From Streptomyces sp. NBRC 110035 (GTDB lineage Bacteria > Actinomycetota > Actinomycetes > Streptomycetales > Streptomycetaceae), in assembly GCF_000829695.1 (NCBI RefSeq), contig NZ_BBNN01000048.1, positions 1 through 56,670 of the forward strand: a DNA stretch of 56,670 bases. The letters are read 5' to 3'. Every line of letters starts with the position of its first letter. Position 1 is the first letter of the stretch. Under the pieces are notes generated by a model, which saw only the letters and a list, made by a program, of their open reading frames with translations, was not told where the DNA came from and did no database searches. Positions 1 to 9,311 of the stretch are shown here, piece by piece. Position numbers and translations under genes: made by a program.

Positions 1-475
<475 letters not shown>

Positions 476-527
476 CAGTTGCTCGCGTCCACTGTGTTGG
501 TTCTGAAACCACGAACGACCCCGTGTT

Positions 528-545
528 CCGCCGTTTTTTCGGCGG
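528..545 (+). other. 23S-5S spacer hairpin
   Basis: In the roughly 100-bp spacer between 23S and 5S a 6-bp stem (CCGCCG / CGGCGG) closes on a loop of six T. It resembles a short terminator but lies inside the rRNA operon, so an RNA-processing or anti-termination role is more likely. The rest of the spacer (476-573) holds no tRNA and nothing else I recognise. Confidence 0.4.
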
Positions 546-573
546 GGTGCGGTGCGGTTGTCTGTTTCATAGT

Positions 574-692
574 GTTTCGGTGGTCATGGCGTAGGGGAAA
601 CGCCCGGTTACATTCCGAACCCGGAAGCTAAGCCTTACAGCGCCGATGGTACTGCAGGGGGGACCCTGTGGGAGAGTAGGACGCCGCCGAAC
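574..692 (+). rRNA. rrf: 5S ribosomal RNA
   Basis: About 119 nt beginning GTTTCGGTGGTCATGGCG and ending GGACGCCGCCGAAC. It has the conserved CATTCCGAACCCGGAAG core, and the 5' and 3' ends can pair, which is the typical Streptomyces 5S pattern. It follows 23S by about 100 bp and is followed at once by a terminator, so it is the last gene of the rRNA operon. No tRNA follows it. Confidence 0.95.
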
Positions 693-704
693 AATTTTTG
701 AGGG

Positions 705-734
705 AAAGCCCCGTGCCATTCGGCACGGGGCTTT
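705..734 (+). terminator. rRNA operon terminator
   Basis: A perfect 13-bp stem (AAAGCCCCGTGCC / GGCACGGGGCTTT) with loop ATTC lies 12 nt after the 5S gene. It is the expected intrinsic terminator of the rRNA operon and lies just upstream of the HAD gene start at 755. Confidence 0.9.
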
Positions 735-754
735 CTGCGTTTAAGGTCGGAGTC

Positions 755-1405
755 ATGCGCTATGACCTGATTATTTTCGACAACGACGGTGTCCTCGTCG
801 ACAGTGAGCCCATTTCCAACCGGCTTCTGGCCGGCTACCTCACCGAGCTCGGGCATCCGACGTCGTACGAGGACTCCGTCCGTGACTACATGGGATCCGC
901 CATGCACCGGGTGCACGACCTGGTGGAGGAGCGGACCGGGCAGCGGTTGCCGGACGACTTCGACGATGTGTTCCACGGCCGTGTCTTCGCCGCGTTCGAG
1001 CGCGAGTTGAAGCCGGTGGACGGTGCTGTCGAGGTGCTGGAGACGCTGGCGGCCGACGGGGTGCCGTACTGCGTGGCCTCGTCCGGCAGCCATGAGCGGA
1101 TCCGGGTGGGGCACCGTACGACCGGGCTCGACCGGTGGTTCGAGGACGAGCGGATCTTCAGCTCCCAGGACGTGGGGCGGGGCAAGCCGGCACCGGACCT
1201 GTTCCTGTATGCGGCGGAGCGGATGGGGGTCGGGCCGGAGCGGTGTGTCGTGGTCGAGGACAGCCCCCTGGGCGTCCAGGCGGCGGTCGCGGCCGGGATG
1301 GACGTGTACGGGTTCACCTCGATGACGCCGGCCGAGAAGCTGGCGGACGCCACCCGACTCTTCGCGCATCCGGCAGAGTTGCCCGGGCTCCTGAGGAAGA
1401 ACTGA
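755..1405 (+). CDS. HAD-superfamily phosphatase (subfamily IA)
   Basis: A 216-residue cytoplasmic phosphohydrolase of the haloacid dehalogenase superfamily, close in plan to beta-phosphoglucomutase and sugar-phosphate phosphatases. Visible motifs are the N-terminal nucleophile motif FDNDGVLVDSEP, the motif II region VASSGS near residue 110, the motif III lysine in GKPAPDLF, and the acidic motif IV VVEDSPLGVQA. The start is ATG 755, preceded by GGAG; a longer frame back to 698 would run through the rRNA terminator. The substrate cannot be told from sequence. It stands alone between the rRNA operon and the MFS gene. Confidence 0.88.
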   Translation: MRYDLIIFDNDGVLVDSEPISNRLLAGYLTELGHPTSYEDSVRDYMGSAMHRVHDLVEERTGQRLPDDFDDVFHGRVFAAFERELKPVDGAVEVLETLAADGVPYCVASSGSHERIRVGHRTTGLDRWFEDERIFSSQDVGRGKPAPDLFLYAAERMGVGPERCVVVEDSPLGVQAAVAAGMDVYGFTSMTPAEKLADATRLFAHPAELPGLLRKN

Positions 1406-1465
1406 GCACAGTTCACCTTTGACCTGATCTACCCACCAGTACGCCGGGGCCCTACGCTCGCCGCC

Positions 1466-2707
1466 ATGGCTGATGTGCTGCGGCGCGGCAGGGTCTCGTT
1501 GGCGTTCGCCTTCCTGGTGCAGGGAGTCGCCTTCGCTCTGCTCGTGACGCGGATCCCCGCCATCCAGGACCGGTACGGGGTCTCCGACGCGCTGCTGCCC
1601 GCCTTCCTCGCTGCGGTGCCCGTGCTCGCCGGTATCGGGAGTGTGGTGACGGAGCGTCTGGTGAAGGGGGTGCCGCCGAGCCGGGTCCTGCGGTGGTCGC
1701 AGCCGGTCGTGCTGCTGGCGCTGCTCGGGGTCGGGGCGGGGGAGCACATGGCCGGGCTGGCCGTGGCGCTGGCCGTGTTCGGGCTGGCCGTGGGGGCGCT
1801 GGACGCCTCGATGAACATGCTCGGGGTGAGTCTCCAACGGGCGTACGGGCGCAGCATCATGCTGAGTTTCCACGCCGCCTACAGTCTGGGCGGGATCGCC
1901 GGGGCGTCGCTCGCGTGGGCGGGGGCGCACTGGCAGCTGGCGCTGTGGGTGTCGTATCTGCCGGTCGTGCTGGTGCTGATGCCGGCGGCGCTGATCGGGA
2001 GCCGGCGGTACGTGGACCGGGAGCAGCACGAGGGCAGGGGAGAGGGCAACGGTGCCGGGCCGGCCGCGGAGAGCGGGTCCGGGCCCCGGGCCGTCGCCTT
2101 CAAGCTGCTGCTGCCGCTGTGTCTGGTGATGACGGTGGCGTACATCGGGGACTCGACGGTCTCGAACTGGAGCGCGAAGTACCTCCAGGACGTGCTGGGG
2201 AGCTCGGAGCGGACGGCGACCGTTCCGTACACCATCTACATGGTCACCACGCTGCTGGGGCGGACGATCGGGGACTTCGGGGTGCGGCGCCTCGGCACCG
2301 TGGCGGTGGTGCGGGCCGGGGCGCTGCTGGCGGCGGTGGGGTTCGCCGTGGTCGCCGGGGCGCCGGGGGAATGGGTGGGGATGCTGGGGTTCACGCTGGT
2401 GGGGCTGGGTCTCTGTGTGCTGGTGCCGCAGACCTTCGCGGCGGCGGGGCGGTTGTTCCCCGGTGCGTCGGACGCGGCCGTCGCACGGCTCAACGTCTTC
2501 AACTACGTGGGGTTCCTGATCGGTTCCCCGCTGGTCGGGGTGATCGGGGACGTCTGGAGCTACCGCGGGGCGATGCTTGTGCCGATGATGTTGGTGCTGG
2601 TGACACTCGCGTACGCCAGGTCGTTCGCTTCTGAACCGGACCGATACGGTGGCGGGCATGAGTGGCCGCACACAGCTGATGTGGGACGAGGCAGTAACGG
2701 GCTATGA
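1466..2707 (+). CDS. Major facilitator superfamily transporter
   Basis: A 413-residue integral membrane protein with about 12 hydrophobic segments in two halves, split by a charged loop near residues 190-215 rich in Glu and Gly. It has the MFS-like N-terminal segment (FLVQGVAFALLVTRIPAIQDRYG), resembling the YbjJ/FucP-like branch annotated as sugar or drug permeases. The substrate is unknown. The last 50 bp overlap the start of the downstream acuC-like gene in another frame, which suggests co-transcription and translational coupling. Confidence 0.88.
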   Translation: MADVLRRGRVSLAFAFLVQGVAFALLVTRIPAIQDRYGVSDALLPAFLAAVPVLAGIGSVVTERLVKGVPPSRVLRWSQPVVLLALLGVGAGEHMAGLAVALAVFGLAVGALDASMNMLGVSLQRAYGRSIMLSFHAAYSLGGIAGASLAWAGAHWQLALWVSYLPVVLVLMPAALIGSRRYVDREQHEGRGEGNGAGPAAESGSGPRAVAFKLLLPLCLVMTVAYIGDSTVSNWSAKYLQDVLGSSERTATVPYTIYMVTTLLGRTIGDFGVRRLGTVAVVRAGALLAAVGFAVVAGAPGEWVGMLGFTLVGLGLCVLVPQTFAAAGRLFPGASDAAVARLNVFNYVGFLIGSPLVGVIGDVWSYRGAMLVPMMLVLVTLAYARSFASEPDRYGGGHEWPHTADVGRGSNGL

Positions 2708-3830
2708 CTTCGGCCGGGACCATCCGATGGACCCGGTCCGGCTCGTGCTGACCCGGAGTCTGGTGGCAGCCCTGGGGCTGGACCGTGAGGTGGCGGTGGT
2801 CGAGGCGAAGACGGCCGGTGAGTCGACGCTGCGGCTGGTGCACCGCGAGGACTACATCGGCGCGGTGCGGGCGGCCTCGAAGGACCCGGCGGCCGCGGAC
2901 CAGTCGTACGGGCTGGGGACGACGGACGATCCCGCCTTCGCCGGGATGCACGAGGCGTCGGCGCTGATCGCGGGGCAGTCGGTGGGCGCGGCCGAGGCCG
3001 TGTGGCGTGGGGAGACGCTGCACGCGGTGAACTTCGCGGGCGGGCTGCACCACGCGATGCCGGGAGCGGCCTCGGGGTTCTGTGTGTACAACGACGCGGC
3101 GCTGGCCGTCGCCCGGCTGTTGGAGCTGGGCGTCGAACGCGTCGCGTACATCGACGTCGACGTGCATCACGGGGACGGGGTGCAGGCGGCGTTCTGGGAG
3201 GACCCGCGGGTTCTCACGGTGTCGCTGCACGAGCACCCCCGGACGCTGTTCCCGCAGACGGGGTGGCCGGAGGAGACCGGGGCGGACAGCGCGCAGGGCA
3301 GCGCGGTCAACGTCGCCCTGCCGGCCGGGACCGGGGACGAGGGTTGGCTCCGGGCGTTCCACGCCGTGGTGCCGGAGCTGCTGGCGGACTTCCGGCCCCA
3401 GGTGCTGGTGACGCAGCACGGGGCGGACACGCACTTCGAGGACCCGCTGGCGCATCTGGCGGTGTCGCTGGACGCGCAGCGCGCGGTGCAGGTGGCGTGC
3501 CACGAGCTGGCGCACGAGTACGCCGACGGACGCTGGGTGGCGCTGGGCGGCGGCGGTTACGCGGTGGTGGAGGTCGTCCCGCGGTCCTGGACACATCTGG
3601 TGGGGATCGCGGCCGGTAAGCCGGTGGATCCGACGACGATGATCCCCGAGAGCTGGCGGCAGGAGGTGTACGCCCGGACCCGGCAGCCGGGTCCGATGCG
3701 GATGACCGACGGCCGGTCGCCCGTGACCTGGGCCTCCTGGGAGGACGGCTACGACCCGGCGGACCGTCTCGACCAGGCGGTACTGGCGACCCGGCGCGCG
3801 GTGTTCCCGCTGCGGGGGCTGCTGCCCTAG
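2658..3830 (+). CDS. acuC: AcuC-type class I histone-deacetylase-like amidohydrolase
   Basis: A 390-residue member of the arginase/deacetylase fold. AcuC proteins deacetylate lysines, for example on acetyl-CoA synthetase in Bacillus. Family motifs include the DHPMDPVR segment near the N-terminus, GGLHHAMPGAASGFCVYND (catalytic His pair and start of the metal site), YIDVDVHHGDGVQ (Asp/His metal ligands), QHGADTHFEDPLAHL and GGGGYAV. All catalytic elements look intact. ATG 2658 is chosen; GTG 2649 is possible. It overlaps the MFS gene, but a functional link between them is only inferred. Confidence 0.9.
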   Translation: MSGRTQLMWDEAVTGYDFGRDHPMDPVRLVLTRSLVAALGLDREVAVVEAKTAGESTLRLVHREDYIGAVRAASKDPAAADQSYGLGTTDDPAFAGMHEASALIAGQSVGAAEAVWRGETLHAVNFAGGLHHAMPGAASGFCVYNDAALAVARLLELGVERVAYIDVDVHHGDGVQAAFWEDPRVLTVSLHEHPRTLFPQTGWPEETGADSAQGSAVNVALPAGTGDEGWLRAFHAVVPELLADFRPQVLVTQHGADTHFEDPLAHLAVSLDAQRAVQVACHELAHEYADGRWVALGGGGYAVVEVVPRSWTHLVGIAAGKPVDPTTMIPESWRQEVYARTRQPGPMRMTDGRSPVTWASWEDGYDPADRLDQAVLATRRAVFPLRGLLP

Positions 3831-3982
3831 CCCGGCCGCCGTAGGGGGTGCGGGCCTGCCCCTGTTCCTTTCTCTGTTCCTGTCCCCGCGCGGTGAGGTC
3901 GCTCCCGCGCGGTTACGCCGACCGTGCGGTGTTTCCCGGGTTCCCGGGGCGGCCCGGGTCCCGATCACGCACCATCGCTGCC

Positions 3983-4849
3983 GTGCCGACCACGACCGAC
4001 CCACCCGCAACTCTGCCCGCCGCCCCTTCCGCCGTTCCGAGCGGCGCCGGGCTTCGCGCGCATCTGCTGGCCACCCGGTTGTCCGGGACCGTGTCCACCA
4101 CGCGGGAGGAGAGCCTGCGGAGCTACCGGCTCTTCGCCGCCCGGGACCCGCGCGCCCTGATCGGACTCGACCCGGAAGGAGTGTGGGGACAGCGGGAACT
4201 GATCGAGCTGATGGCGGCCAGGTGCGGGGTTTCGGCCGATCCCCGGCATGTTTCCGGGCATGATGTGATCGACCCGGAGCGGACCCTGGCCGCCCTGGCC
4301 GTCTATGCGGAACGGATCGCGGCCGCCGCCCGGAGCGGTGCGCCCGTGCTGCTCGGCACCGGTCACCCGCACCGGCTGCTCGGCTTCTACGCCGCTCTGG
4401 CAGACGCTCTGTCGGCGGCGGGATGTGACGTCCTCACCCCGGCGCAGGGTCGCTGTGTCGACATAACGACCCGGTTCGGTCTACGCACGCACCGCCTCGA
4501 CTACGTGCGAGGAGTCGCGCTGGTCCGGGGTGCGCCCCCTGAACGCCCCGGTGGTGAGCCCGGCGCACACACGCACTCCCCGCTCCCGGTTCGGACCGCG
4601 CTCGCCGCGGCCGCCGCGGCCGGCGGGCCGCTTCCCGGGCTGGTGATCGGGGACCACGGCTGGGCCTGCGGGGCAGGTCAGCTGGGGTTCGAGGCCGTCG
4701 CGCTGGCCGATGTGAACGATCCCGCCCCGTTCGTGGGGGAGGCCGAGGGGTGCCTCTCGGTGGTCGTTCCACTTGATGACGGCGTGCGGTCCGCTCACTA
4801 CCTGCCACTGACCCGCTACGTAATCAATCGGGCATGTCTGTCACGGTAG
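3983..4849 (+). CDS. Conserved actinobacterial protein, usually annotated phosphatase
   Basis: A 288-residue protein matching a family conserved next to bldN in Streptomyces and commonly labelled phosphatase. I see no classical phosphatase signature. The best-conserved-looking parts are LLGTGHPHRLLGFYAALADAL (about residues 120-140), the GAHTHSPLPVRTAL segment, and GDHGWACGAGQLGFEA. The GTG at 3983 (VPTTTD...) is chosen because homologues as I recall them begin there; the frame is open further upstream to 3848, but that part has atypical composition. A catalytic function is unproven. Confidence 0.75.
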   Translation: MPTTTDPPATLPAAPSAVPSGAGLRAHLLATRLSGTVSTTREESLRSYRLFAARDPRALIGLDPEGVWGQRELIELMAARCGVSADPRHVSGHDVIDPERTLAALAVYAERIAAAARSGAPVLLGTGHPHRLLGFYAALADALSAAGCDVLTPAQGRCVDITTRFGLRTHRLDYVRGVALVRGAPPERPGGEPGAHTHSPLPVRTALAAAAAAGGPLPGLVIGDHGWACGAGQLGFEAVALADVNDPAPFVGEAEGCLSVVVPLDDGVRSAHYLPLTRYVINRACLSR

Positions 4850-4893
4850 GCCGCCGATGGGTGCACCTCTTCCCCACTCGCATCACCCGCCCC

Positions 4894-4931
4894 TACATTG
4901 GGGAGTGAGCACGCAGCGACGAAGAGTCACC
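4894..4931 (+). promoter_or_regulatory. Putative bdtA promoter and BldD-like half-sites
   Basis: A TANNNT-type -10 element (TACATT, 4894-4899) is followed by AGTGA at 4904-4908 and TCACC at 4927-4931. These are the two halves of the early BldD consensus AGTGA(n)TCACC. In S. coelicolor the bdtA promoter is a known BldD target. Spacing is loose and no clear -35 is seen, so this is suggestive only. Confidence 0.4.
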
Positions 4932-4978
4932 GGAAGGGGAAGCCGGTGCCCGTCGAGTGCGGAAGGTTCAGGTGTGTC

Positions 4979-5191
4979 ATGGCTGCAGCTGGCGAAAGGC
5001 CTCTGAACGAGGTTCGGTTCCTTACCGTGGCGGAAGTCGCCTCGGTGATGCGAGTGTCGAAGATGACCGTGTACCGCCTGGTGCACAGTGGTCATCTGCC
5101 CGCGATCCGGGTGGGGCGGTCCTTCCGCGTCCCGGAGCAAGCGGTTCACGAGTACCTCCGCGAGAGCTATGTGGGGGTGGAAACCGCCTGA
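4979..5191 (+). CDS. bdtA: BdtA-like excisionase-family DNA-binding protein
   Basis: A 70-residue protein that is almost entirely a MerR/excisionase-type winged helix-turn-helix: FLTVAEVASVMRVSKMTVYR is the HTH, and GHLPAIRVGRSFRVPEQAV is the wing and second helix. It is related in fold to BldC. Its position near bldN and rsbN and its sequence match BdtA (BldD target A) of S. coelicolor. The start is ATG 4979, with GGAAGG about 12 nt upstream. It probably acts as a small developmental transcription factor; its targets are unknown. Confidence 0.85.
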   Translation: MAAAGERPLNEVRFLTVAEVASVMRVSKMTVYRLVHSGHLPAIRVGRSFRVPEQAVHEYLRESYVGVETA

Positions 5192-5346
5192 CGGCGAGCC
5201 GGGGAGACCCGTACGAGGGCACGCGCGGGCCTCCCCGGTCACCTCGATTACGACCTCAGCGCTCGGGCGGGTAGGCTAGCCCCTCGTAGGTCGTGTGGGC
5301 CCATGGCGCCCAAACACCGAGTGATGAGAAGTGAGCGAGGGTAGTC

Positions 5347-5445
5347 GTGGGCTCTGTTATCAAGAAGCGGCGCAAGCGGATGGCCAAGAAGAAGCACCGC
5401 AAGCTGCTCAAGCGCACGCGCGTTCAGCGTCGCAACAAGAAGTAA
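5347..5445 (+). CDS. bS22-like ribosomal peptide (AURKAIP1/COX24 domain)
   Basis: A 32-residue, extremely basic peptide (first residues MGSVIKKRRKRMAKKKHRK) starting at GTG 5347 and ending TAA 5445. It matches the AURKAIP1/COX24 domain family of actinobacteria, whose mycobacterial member was identified as the small-subunit ribosomal protein bS22. It has its own upstream gap (5192-5346) and its own strong terminator, so it is probably a highly expressed single-gene unit. Confidence 0.9.
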   Translation: MGSVIKKRRKRMAKKKHRKLLKRTRVQRRNKK

Positions 5446-5466
5446 GCGACGACGCGGAAGCGTGTC

Positions 5467-5501
5467 CAGTGGCCCCCCACCGCATCGGTGGGGGGCCACT
5501 G
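5467..5501 (+). terminator. Strong intrinsic terminator after the bS22-like gene
   Basis: A perfect 15-bp inverted repeat (CAGTGGCCCCCCACC / GGTGGGGGGCCACTG) with loop GCATC lies 21 nt past the bS22-like stop codon. It separates that gene from the epimerase-like gene. Confidence 0.9.
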
Positions 5502-5603
5502 TCATCACAGGGGCCGGGCGCGTGGCGCGGGCAGGACGAAGCCAGGCGCAGGCAGGGCATCGGCAGGGTGCAGGCAGGGCGAAGCAAGAGGAAGGCGCTG
5601 GTC

Positions 5604-6671
5604 TTGGGGAAAGTCGTGCTCGTGACCGGGGTGGCCCGTCCGCTGGGGGGCCGTTTCGTCCGCCGGATCCTGCGTGATCCGGACGTGGACCGGGTCGTCG
5701 CCGTGGACGCGGTCCGGCCCGCGCACCACCTGGGCGGCGCCGACTTCGTCCAGACCGACATCCGGCAGCCCACCGTCGCGCGCGTGCTCGCCGAGGCCGG
5801 CGCCGACACCGTCGTGCACCTCGACGTCACGGGCACACCGCTCAGCAGCGGCAGCAGGACGGTGCTCAAGGAGACCAACGTCATCGGCACCCTGCAGCTG
5901 CTCGGTGCCTGCCAGAAGTCCCCGAACGTCAAGCGGCTGGTCGTGAAGTCCAGTACGAACGTCTACGGCTCCGCGCCCCGCGATCCGGCGGTCTTCACCG
6001 AGACGACCCCGCCCAAGTCCCTGCCCAGTGGCGGCTTCGCGAAGGACACCGTCGAGGTCGAGGGCTATGTGCGCGGCTTCGCGCGCCGCCGCCCGGACGT
6101 CGCCGTGTGCGTGCTCAGGTTCGCCAACATCCTGGGCCCCGCCGCGGACAGCCCGCTCGCCGAGTACTTCTCGCTGCCGGTCCTGCCGACCGTGTTCGGC
6201 TACGACCCGCGGCTGCAGTTCGTGCACGAGGACGATGTGATCGACGTCCTGCGCCTCGCCTCGTACGAGCCCCGGCGCTCCACGCTCAACAGTGGCACCT
6301 TCAACATCGCCGGGGACGGTGTCCTGACGCTGTCCCAGTGCTCGAGGCGGCTCGGCCGGCCGACCGTGCCCCTGCTCCTCCCGGCGGTCACCTGGGCGGG
6401 CACGCTGGTGCGTACGCTGGGGATGTCGGACTTCTCACCCGAGCAGATCCGGCTGCTCACACACGGCCGGGTGGTGGCGACGGACCAGATGCGCGAGACG
6501 CTGGGCTTCACGGCGAAGTACACGACGGCAGAAACGTTCGCGGACTTCGTGCGCAGCCGCGGCCCCGGGCTGCTTCCGCCGGAGGCCCTCGCAGGGGCCG
6601 TCGACCGGATCGCCGCGCTGCCCCTGCCGGGCACGGACAGCGGTCACCCCCCGAAGCAGAGCGCCAACTGA
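5604..6671 (+). CDS. NAD-dependent epimerase/dehydratase-like protein
   Basis: A 355-residue extended short-chain dehydrogenase with an N-terminal Rossmann motif (VTGVARPLGGRFVRR, residues 6-20) and an Asp-rich second strand. SSTNVYG and the FAKDTVEVEGYVRGFA segment stand where the usual active-site Ser and YxxxK lie, but a clear Tyr-x-x-x-Lys is not obvious, so activity is uncertain. TTG 5604 is taken as the start because GAAGG lies 8 nt upstream and homologues begin (M)GKVVLVTG. It is followed after 13 bp by the acyltransferase gene, probably in one operon. Confidence 0.82.
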   Translation: MGKVVLVTGVARPLGGRFVRRILRDPDVDRVVAVDAVRPAHHLGGADFVQTDIRQPTVARVLAEAGADTVVHLDVTGTPLSSGSRTVLKETNVIGTLQLLGACQKSPNVKRLVVKSSTNVYGSAPRDPAVFTETTPPKSLPSGGFAKDTVEVEGYVRGFARRRPDVAVCVLRFANILGPAADSPLAEYFSLPVLPTVFGYDPRLQFVHEDDVIDVLRLASYEPRRSTLNSGTFNIAGDGVLTLSQCSRRLGRPTVPLLLPAVTWAGTLVRTLGMSDFSPEQIRLLTHGRVVATDQMRETLGFTAKYTTAETFADFVRSRGPGLLPPEALAGAVDRIAALPLPGTDSGHPPKQSAN

Positions 6672-6684
6672 GGAGCGCAGCACG

Positions 6685-7830
6685 ATGGCGGACGCCAAGG
6701 TCATTCCGTTCGACGACGACCGCTCCCGTGGGGGCGCGGGCGCCGGGGGCGCCGCGCAGCGCCCGTCGCGCCGCCGGGGTGCGGGACACCGGCGCCAGGG
6801 CGCGGGGGCTGCCGGGACGGGCGACGTCCAGCCCCTGCCGGGGCGGGCGCCCGCCGGGGACGATGTCCCGATGCCCCCTGAGTCCCGCACACCCCGTGAA
6901 GCCCGCGCAGAGCACGACGACGGTGCCGCCGCGTCCGGTGCCGTCCCCGGCACCGGCCCGGGGGCGGGATCCGGTCCCGGGGACGAAGGCGGCGGCCTGG
7001 AGCAGCGGGTCGCGAGCGGGCTGGCCTTCCTGCGCCGCCGCCTCACCGGGGACTACGCGGTCGACGACTTCGGCTACGACGAGGAGCTCACCGACCAGGT
7101 CCTCATGTCCCTGCTGCGCCCGGTGTACGAGAAGTACTTCCGGGTCGAGGTCAAGGGCATCGAGAACATCCCCTCCGAGGGCGGCGCCCTGATCGTCGCC
7201 AACCACTCCGGGACGCTGCCGCTGGACGCCCTGATGATGCAGGTCGCCGTCCACGACAACCACCCCGCCGACCGGCATCTGCGGCTGCTCGCGGCGGACC
7301 TGGTGTTCATGCTGCCGGTGGTCAACGAACTCGCCCGCAAGCTCGGTCACACCCTGGCCTGTGCCGAGGACGCGGCACGGCTGCTGGAACAGGGGGAACT
7401 GGTGGGGGTGATGCCGGAGGGCTTCAAGGGCCTCGGCAAGCCCTTCGCCGACCGCTACAAGCTGCAGCGCTTCGGCCGTGGCGGCTTCGTCTCCACGGCG
7501 CTGCGCGCGCGGACGCCGATCATCCCGTGCTCGATCGTCGGGGCCGAGGAGATCTACCCGATGATCGGCAACGGCAGGACCATCGCGCGGCTGCTCGGGT
7601 TCCCGTACTTTCCGCTGACTCCGACCTTCCCGTGGCTCGGCCCGCTCGGCGCGATCCCGCTGCCGACGAAGTGGACCATCCAGTTCGGCGAGCCGATCCA
7701 CACGGAGAGCTACCCGCCGGAGGCGGCCGAGGACCCGATGCTGATGTTCAACCTGACCGACCAGGTCCGGGAACAGATCCAGCACACCCTCTACAAGCTG
7801 CTGGTGCAGCGACGATCGGTGTTCTTCTAG
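6685..7830 (+). CDS. PlsC-family 1-acyl-glycerol-3-phosphate acyltransferase
   Basis: A 381-residue protein. The first roughly 110 residues are low-complexity (Gly, Ala, Arg, Pro) and probably disordered. The acyltransferase domain follows with the catalytic NHSGTLPLD (NHx4D motif, about residue 173) and the substrate-binding MPEGFKGLGK (about 243). Such enzymes acylate lysophosphatidic acid or related acceptors at the membrane face. The start ATG 6685 has AGGAG at the right distance and follows the epimerase-like gene closely. The disordered N-terminus is typical of actinobacterial members. Confidence 0.88.
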   Translation: MADAKVIPFDDDRSRGGAGAGGAAQRPSRRRGAGHRRQGAGAAGTGDVQPLPGRAPAGDDVPMPPESRTPREARAEHDDGAAASGAVPGTGPGAGSGPGDEGGGLEQRVASGLAFLRRRLTGDYAVDDFGYDEELTDQVLMSLLRPVYEKYFRVEVKGIENIPSEGGALIVANHSGTLPLDALMMQVAVHDNHPADRHLRLLAADLVFMLPVVNELARKLGHTLACAEDAARLLEQGELVGVMPEGFKGLGKPFADRYKLQRFGRGGFVSTALRARTPIIPCSIVGAEEIYPMIGNGRTIARLLGFPYFPLTPTFPWLGPLGAIPLPTKWTIQFGEPIHTESYPPEAAEDPMLMFNLTDQVREQIQHTLYKLLVQRRSVFF

Positions 7831-7857
7831 GAAGACCCGTACGGAAGGTGCGGGTGA

Positions 7858-7898
7858 GGGTGGGCGGGTTCCCCGGCCACCGGGGAACCCGCCCACCC
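7858..7898. terminator. Bidirectional terminator between plsC-like gene and rsbN
   Basis: A perfect 19-bp stem with a 3-nt loop (CCA) lies between two convergent genes. It can end transcription from both strands. Confidence 0.9.
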
Positions 7899-7919
7899 GC
7901 GCGGTCGCTCCGGCGCGCC

Positions 7920-9179
7920 CTACTCCACGTCCTCGCTGTCGATGCCCAGCCCCGGCAGCAGGCCGGGGAGCAGGGGCGGAAGCGTGACGTCGGGCGGGGC
8001 CGGCGCGGTCGCTCCGCCGCCGTCGGCGGGCGGCGAGGTGTCGGCGCCGCCGCTCTCCTCCGGCGGGTCGAGCAGCCCGCCGGTGCCGCCGTCGAGCAGG
8101 CCCTCGCCCTGGTCGCCGGAGTCGGCGGACCCGCTGGGGGCACTGCTGCCGGTGCCGTCCTCGTCGGCGGAGCCGTCGGTGCCGGTGCCGGGCGTCCCGG
8201 AGCTGCCCGTACCGGGCGGGTCGCTCGGCGTGGACCCGGAGCCGCCGCGCCGCCCGCTGTCGTCGCCGCCGCCCTCGCGGGCAGGAGGGGTGGGAAGCAG
8301 GGACTGCAGCGGGGCGACGTCCTCGTCTATGGCGTCGAACACCGACGAGACCTGCTCGCTGACGTCACCGAGCTGCGGCGGCAGCCGGTCGCGGAGGGAT
8401 CCCCAGACCTGCCGGTGCGCGTGGGAGAAGGAGGAGAGGGCCTGCATGGGCCCCAGGGAGTCCGGGTCGTGCCGGTACGCGGTGCGCAGCAGCCGATGGC
8501 CCTCGGACGCGTCGTGCCGCATGCCGGACAGGGTGCGGCGGATCTCGCCGAGGGACTCGTGGTCGAGGTCGCCGCTGCGGCCGCGCTCCATCAGCCGGCG
8601 GGCCTCGCCGAGGCGGGTGGAGGCGTGGTCGAGGAAGACGCGGCCCCGCTCGTCGTTGCCGTCGGCCAGGCCCAGCTTGACGTCCTCCATGCCCCGCTTG
8701 AGGCCGTAGAGCGAGTCGCCGGGCAGGGCGTCGGAGCTGGCGGCGGCGACTCCGCCGAAGGCACCCGCGGCCACGGTGACGCCGAGTCCGCCCGCGGTCA
8801 GCCCCTTGGCCAGGCGTGAGCGCGGTCTGAGCTTCCCCAGGGGGGTTGCCCGGTGTGTGCCCCGGGCGCGGCGTGAACGCTGGTCGGGTACGGACGGATC
8901 CGCTGCCTCGCCCTCGGCGGTGCCTTCTTGGAGCATGGCCTCGAACGCGGCCACCAGCCGGGCCCGCTGGACGACCTTGACCTCGGGATCCAGCTCCGGC
9001 CTGGGCAACTCGCCGAGACCGGCGGCCAGCGTGAGCAGCCGCGCCTGTTCCGTCTCCGCAGCGGCCGGAGCCGGGGCCGATCCTTCGGACTGTTCGGCCG
9101 CCGTGCCCCGATCGGACTGCTCCTCCAGGGCCTGGGCGAAGGCGTTCGCCCGCCGGTGTGCCGATACGTTCGCGATCAC
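7920..9179 (-). CDS. rsbN: RsbN, anti-sigma factor for BldN
   Basis: A 419-residue membrane-anchored protein directly downstream of bldN, matching RsbN, the cognate anti-sigma factor that holds sigma-BldN in S. venezuelae. The N-terminal cytoplasmic part carries the sigma-binding segment. A transmembrane helix (about residues 130-150, LTAGGLGVTVAAGAFGGVAA) precedes a DUF5667-like external region (SSDALPGDSLYGLKRGMEDVK). The tail is acidic and rich in Gly, Ser, Pro and Asp, and ends near LPGLLPGLGIDSEDVE. GTG 9179 is chosen because AGGAGG lies 7 nt upstream; the alternative GTG 9188 overlaps that ribosome-binding site. Confidence 0.9.
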   Translation of the reverse strand: MIANVSAHRRANAFAQALEEQSDRGTAAEQSEGSAPAPAAAETEQARLLTLAAGLGELPRPELDPEVKVVQRARLVAAFEAMLQEGTAEGEAADPSVPDQRSRRARGTHRATPLGKLRPRSRLAKGLTAGGLGVTVAAGAFGGVAAASSDALPGDSLYGLKRGMEDVKLGLADGNDERGRVFLDHASTRLGEARRLMERGRSGDLDHESLGEIRRTLSGMRHDASEGHRLLRTAYRHDPDSLGPMQALSSFSHAHRQVWGSLRDRLPPQLGDVSEQVSSVFDAIDEDVAPLQSLLPTPPAREGGGDDSGRRGGSGSTPSDPPGTGSSGTPGTGTDGSADEDGTGSSAPSGSADSGDQGEGLLDGGTGGLLDPPEESGGADTSPPADGGGATAPAPPDVTLPPLLPGLLPGLGIDSEDVE

Positions 9180-9311
9180 TGGCGGCACCTCCTCTCGTTA
9201 TGACGGTCGACTCCCCAGGGGGTCCTGAGGGTTCCACTCCCTGACCACGTCCACACGATCGGGTGATCGGGGTCGGTCGGGGGTTGACCACAGGGAGCCT
9301 GTGTATCCCGC

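Noticed and set aside
635..2671. A 678-codon open frame on the minus strand opposite the HAD and MFS genes
   Set aside because: It is Pro/Arg/His-rich, with no domain, and mirrors the third-position bias of the genes on the other strand. It also starts inside the 5S rRNA region. Such long antisense frames are routine in GC-rich DNA.
5331..5603. A longer N-terminus for the epimerase-like protein, reading back to 5331
   Set aside because: That frame would cross the bS22-like gene and its terminator. The TTG 5604 start has a ribosome-binding site and gives the expected Rossmann N-terminus.
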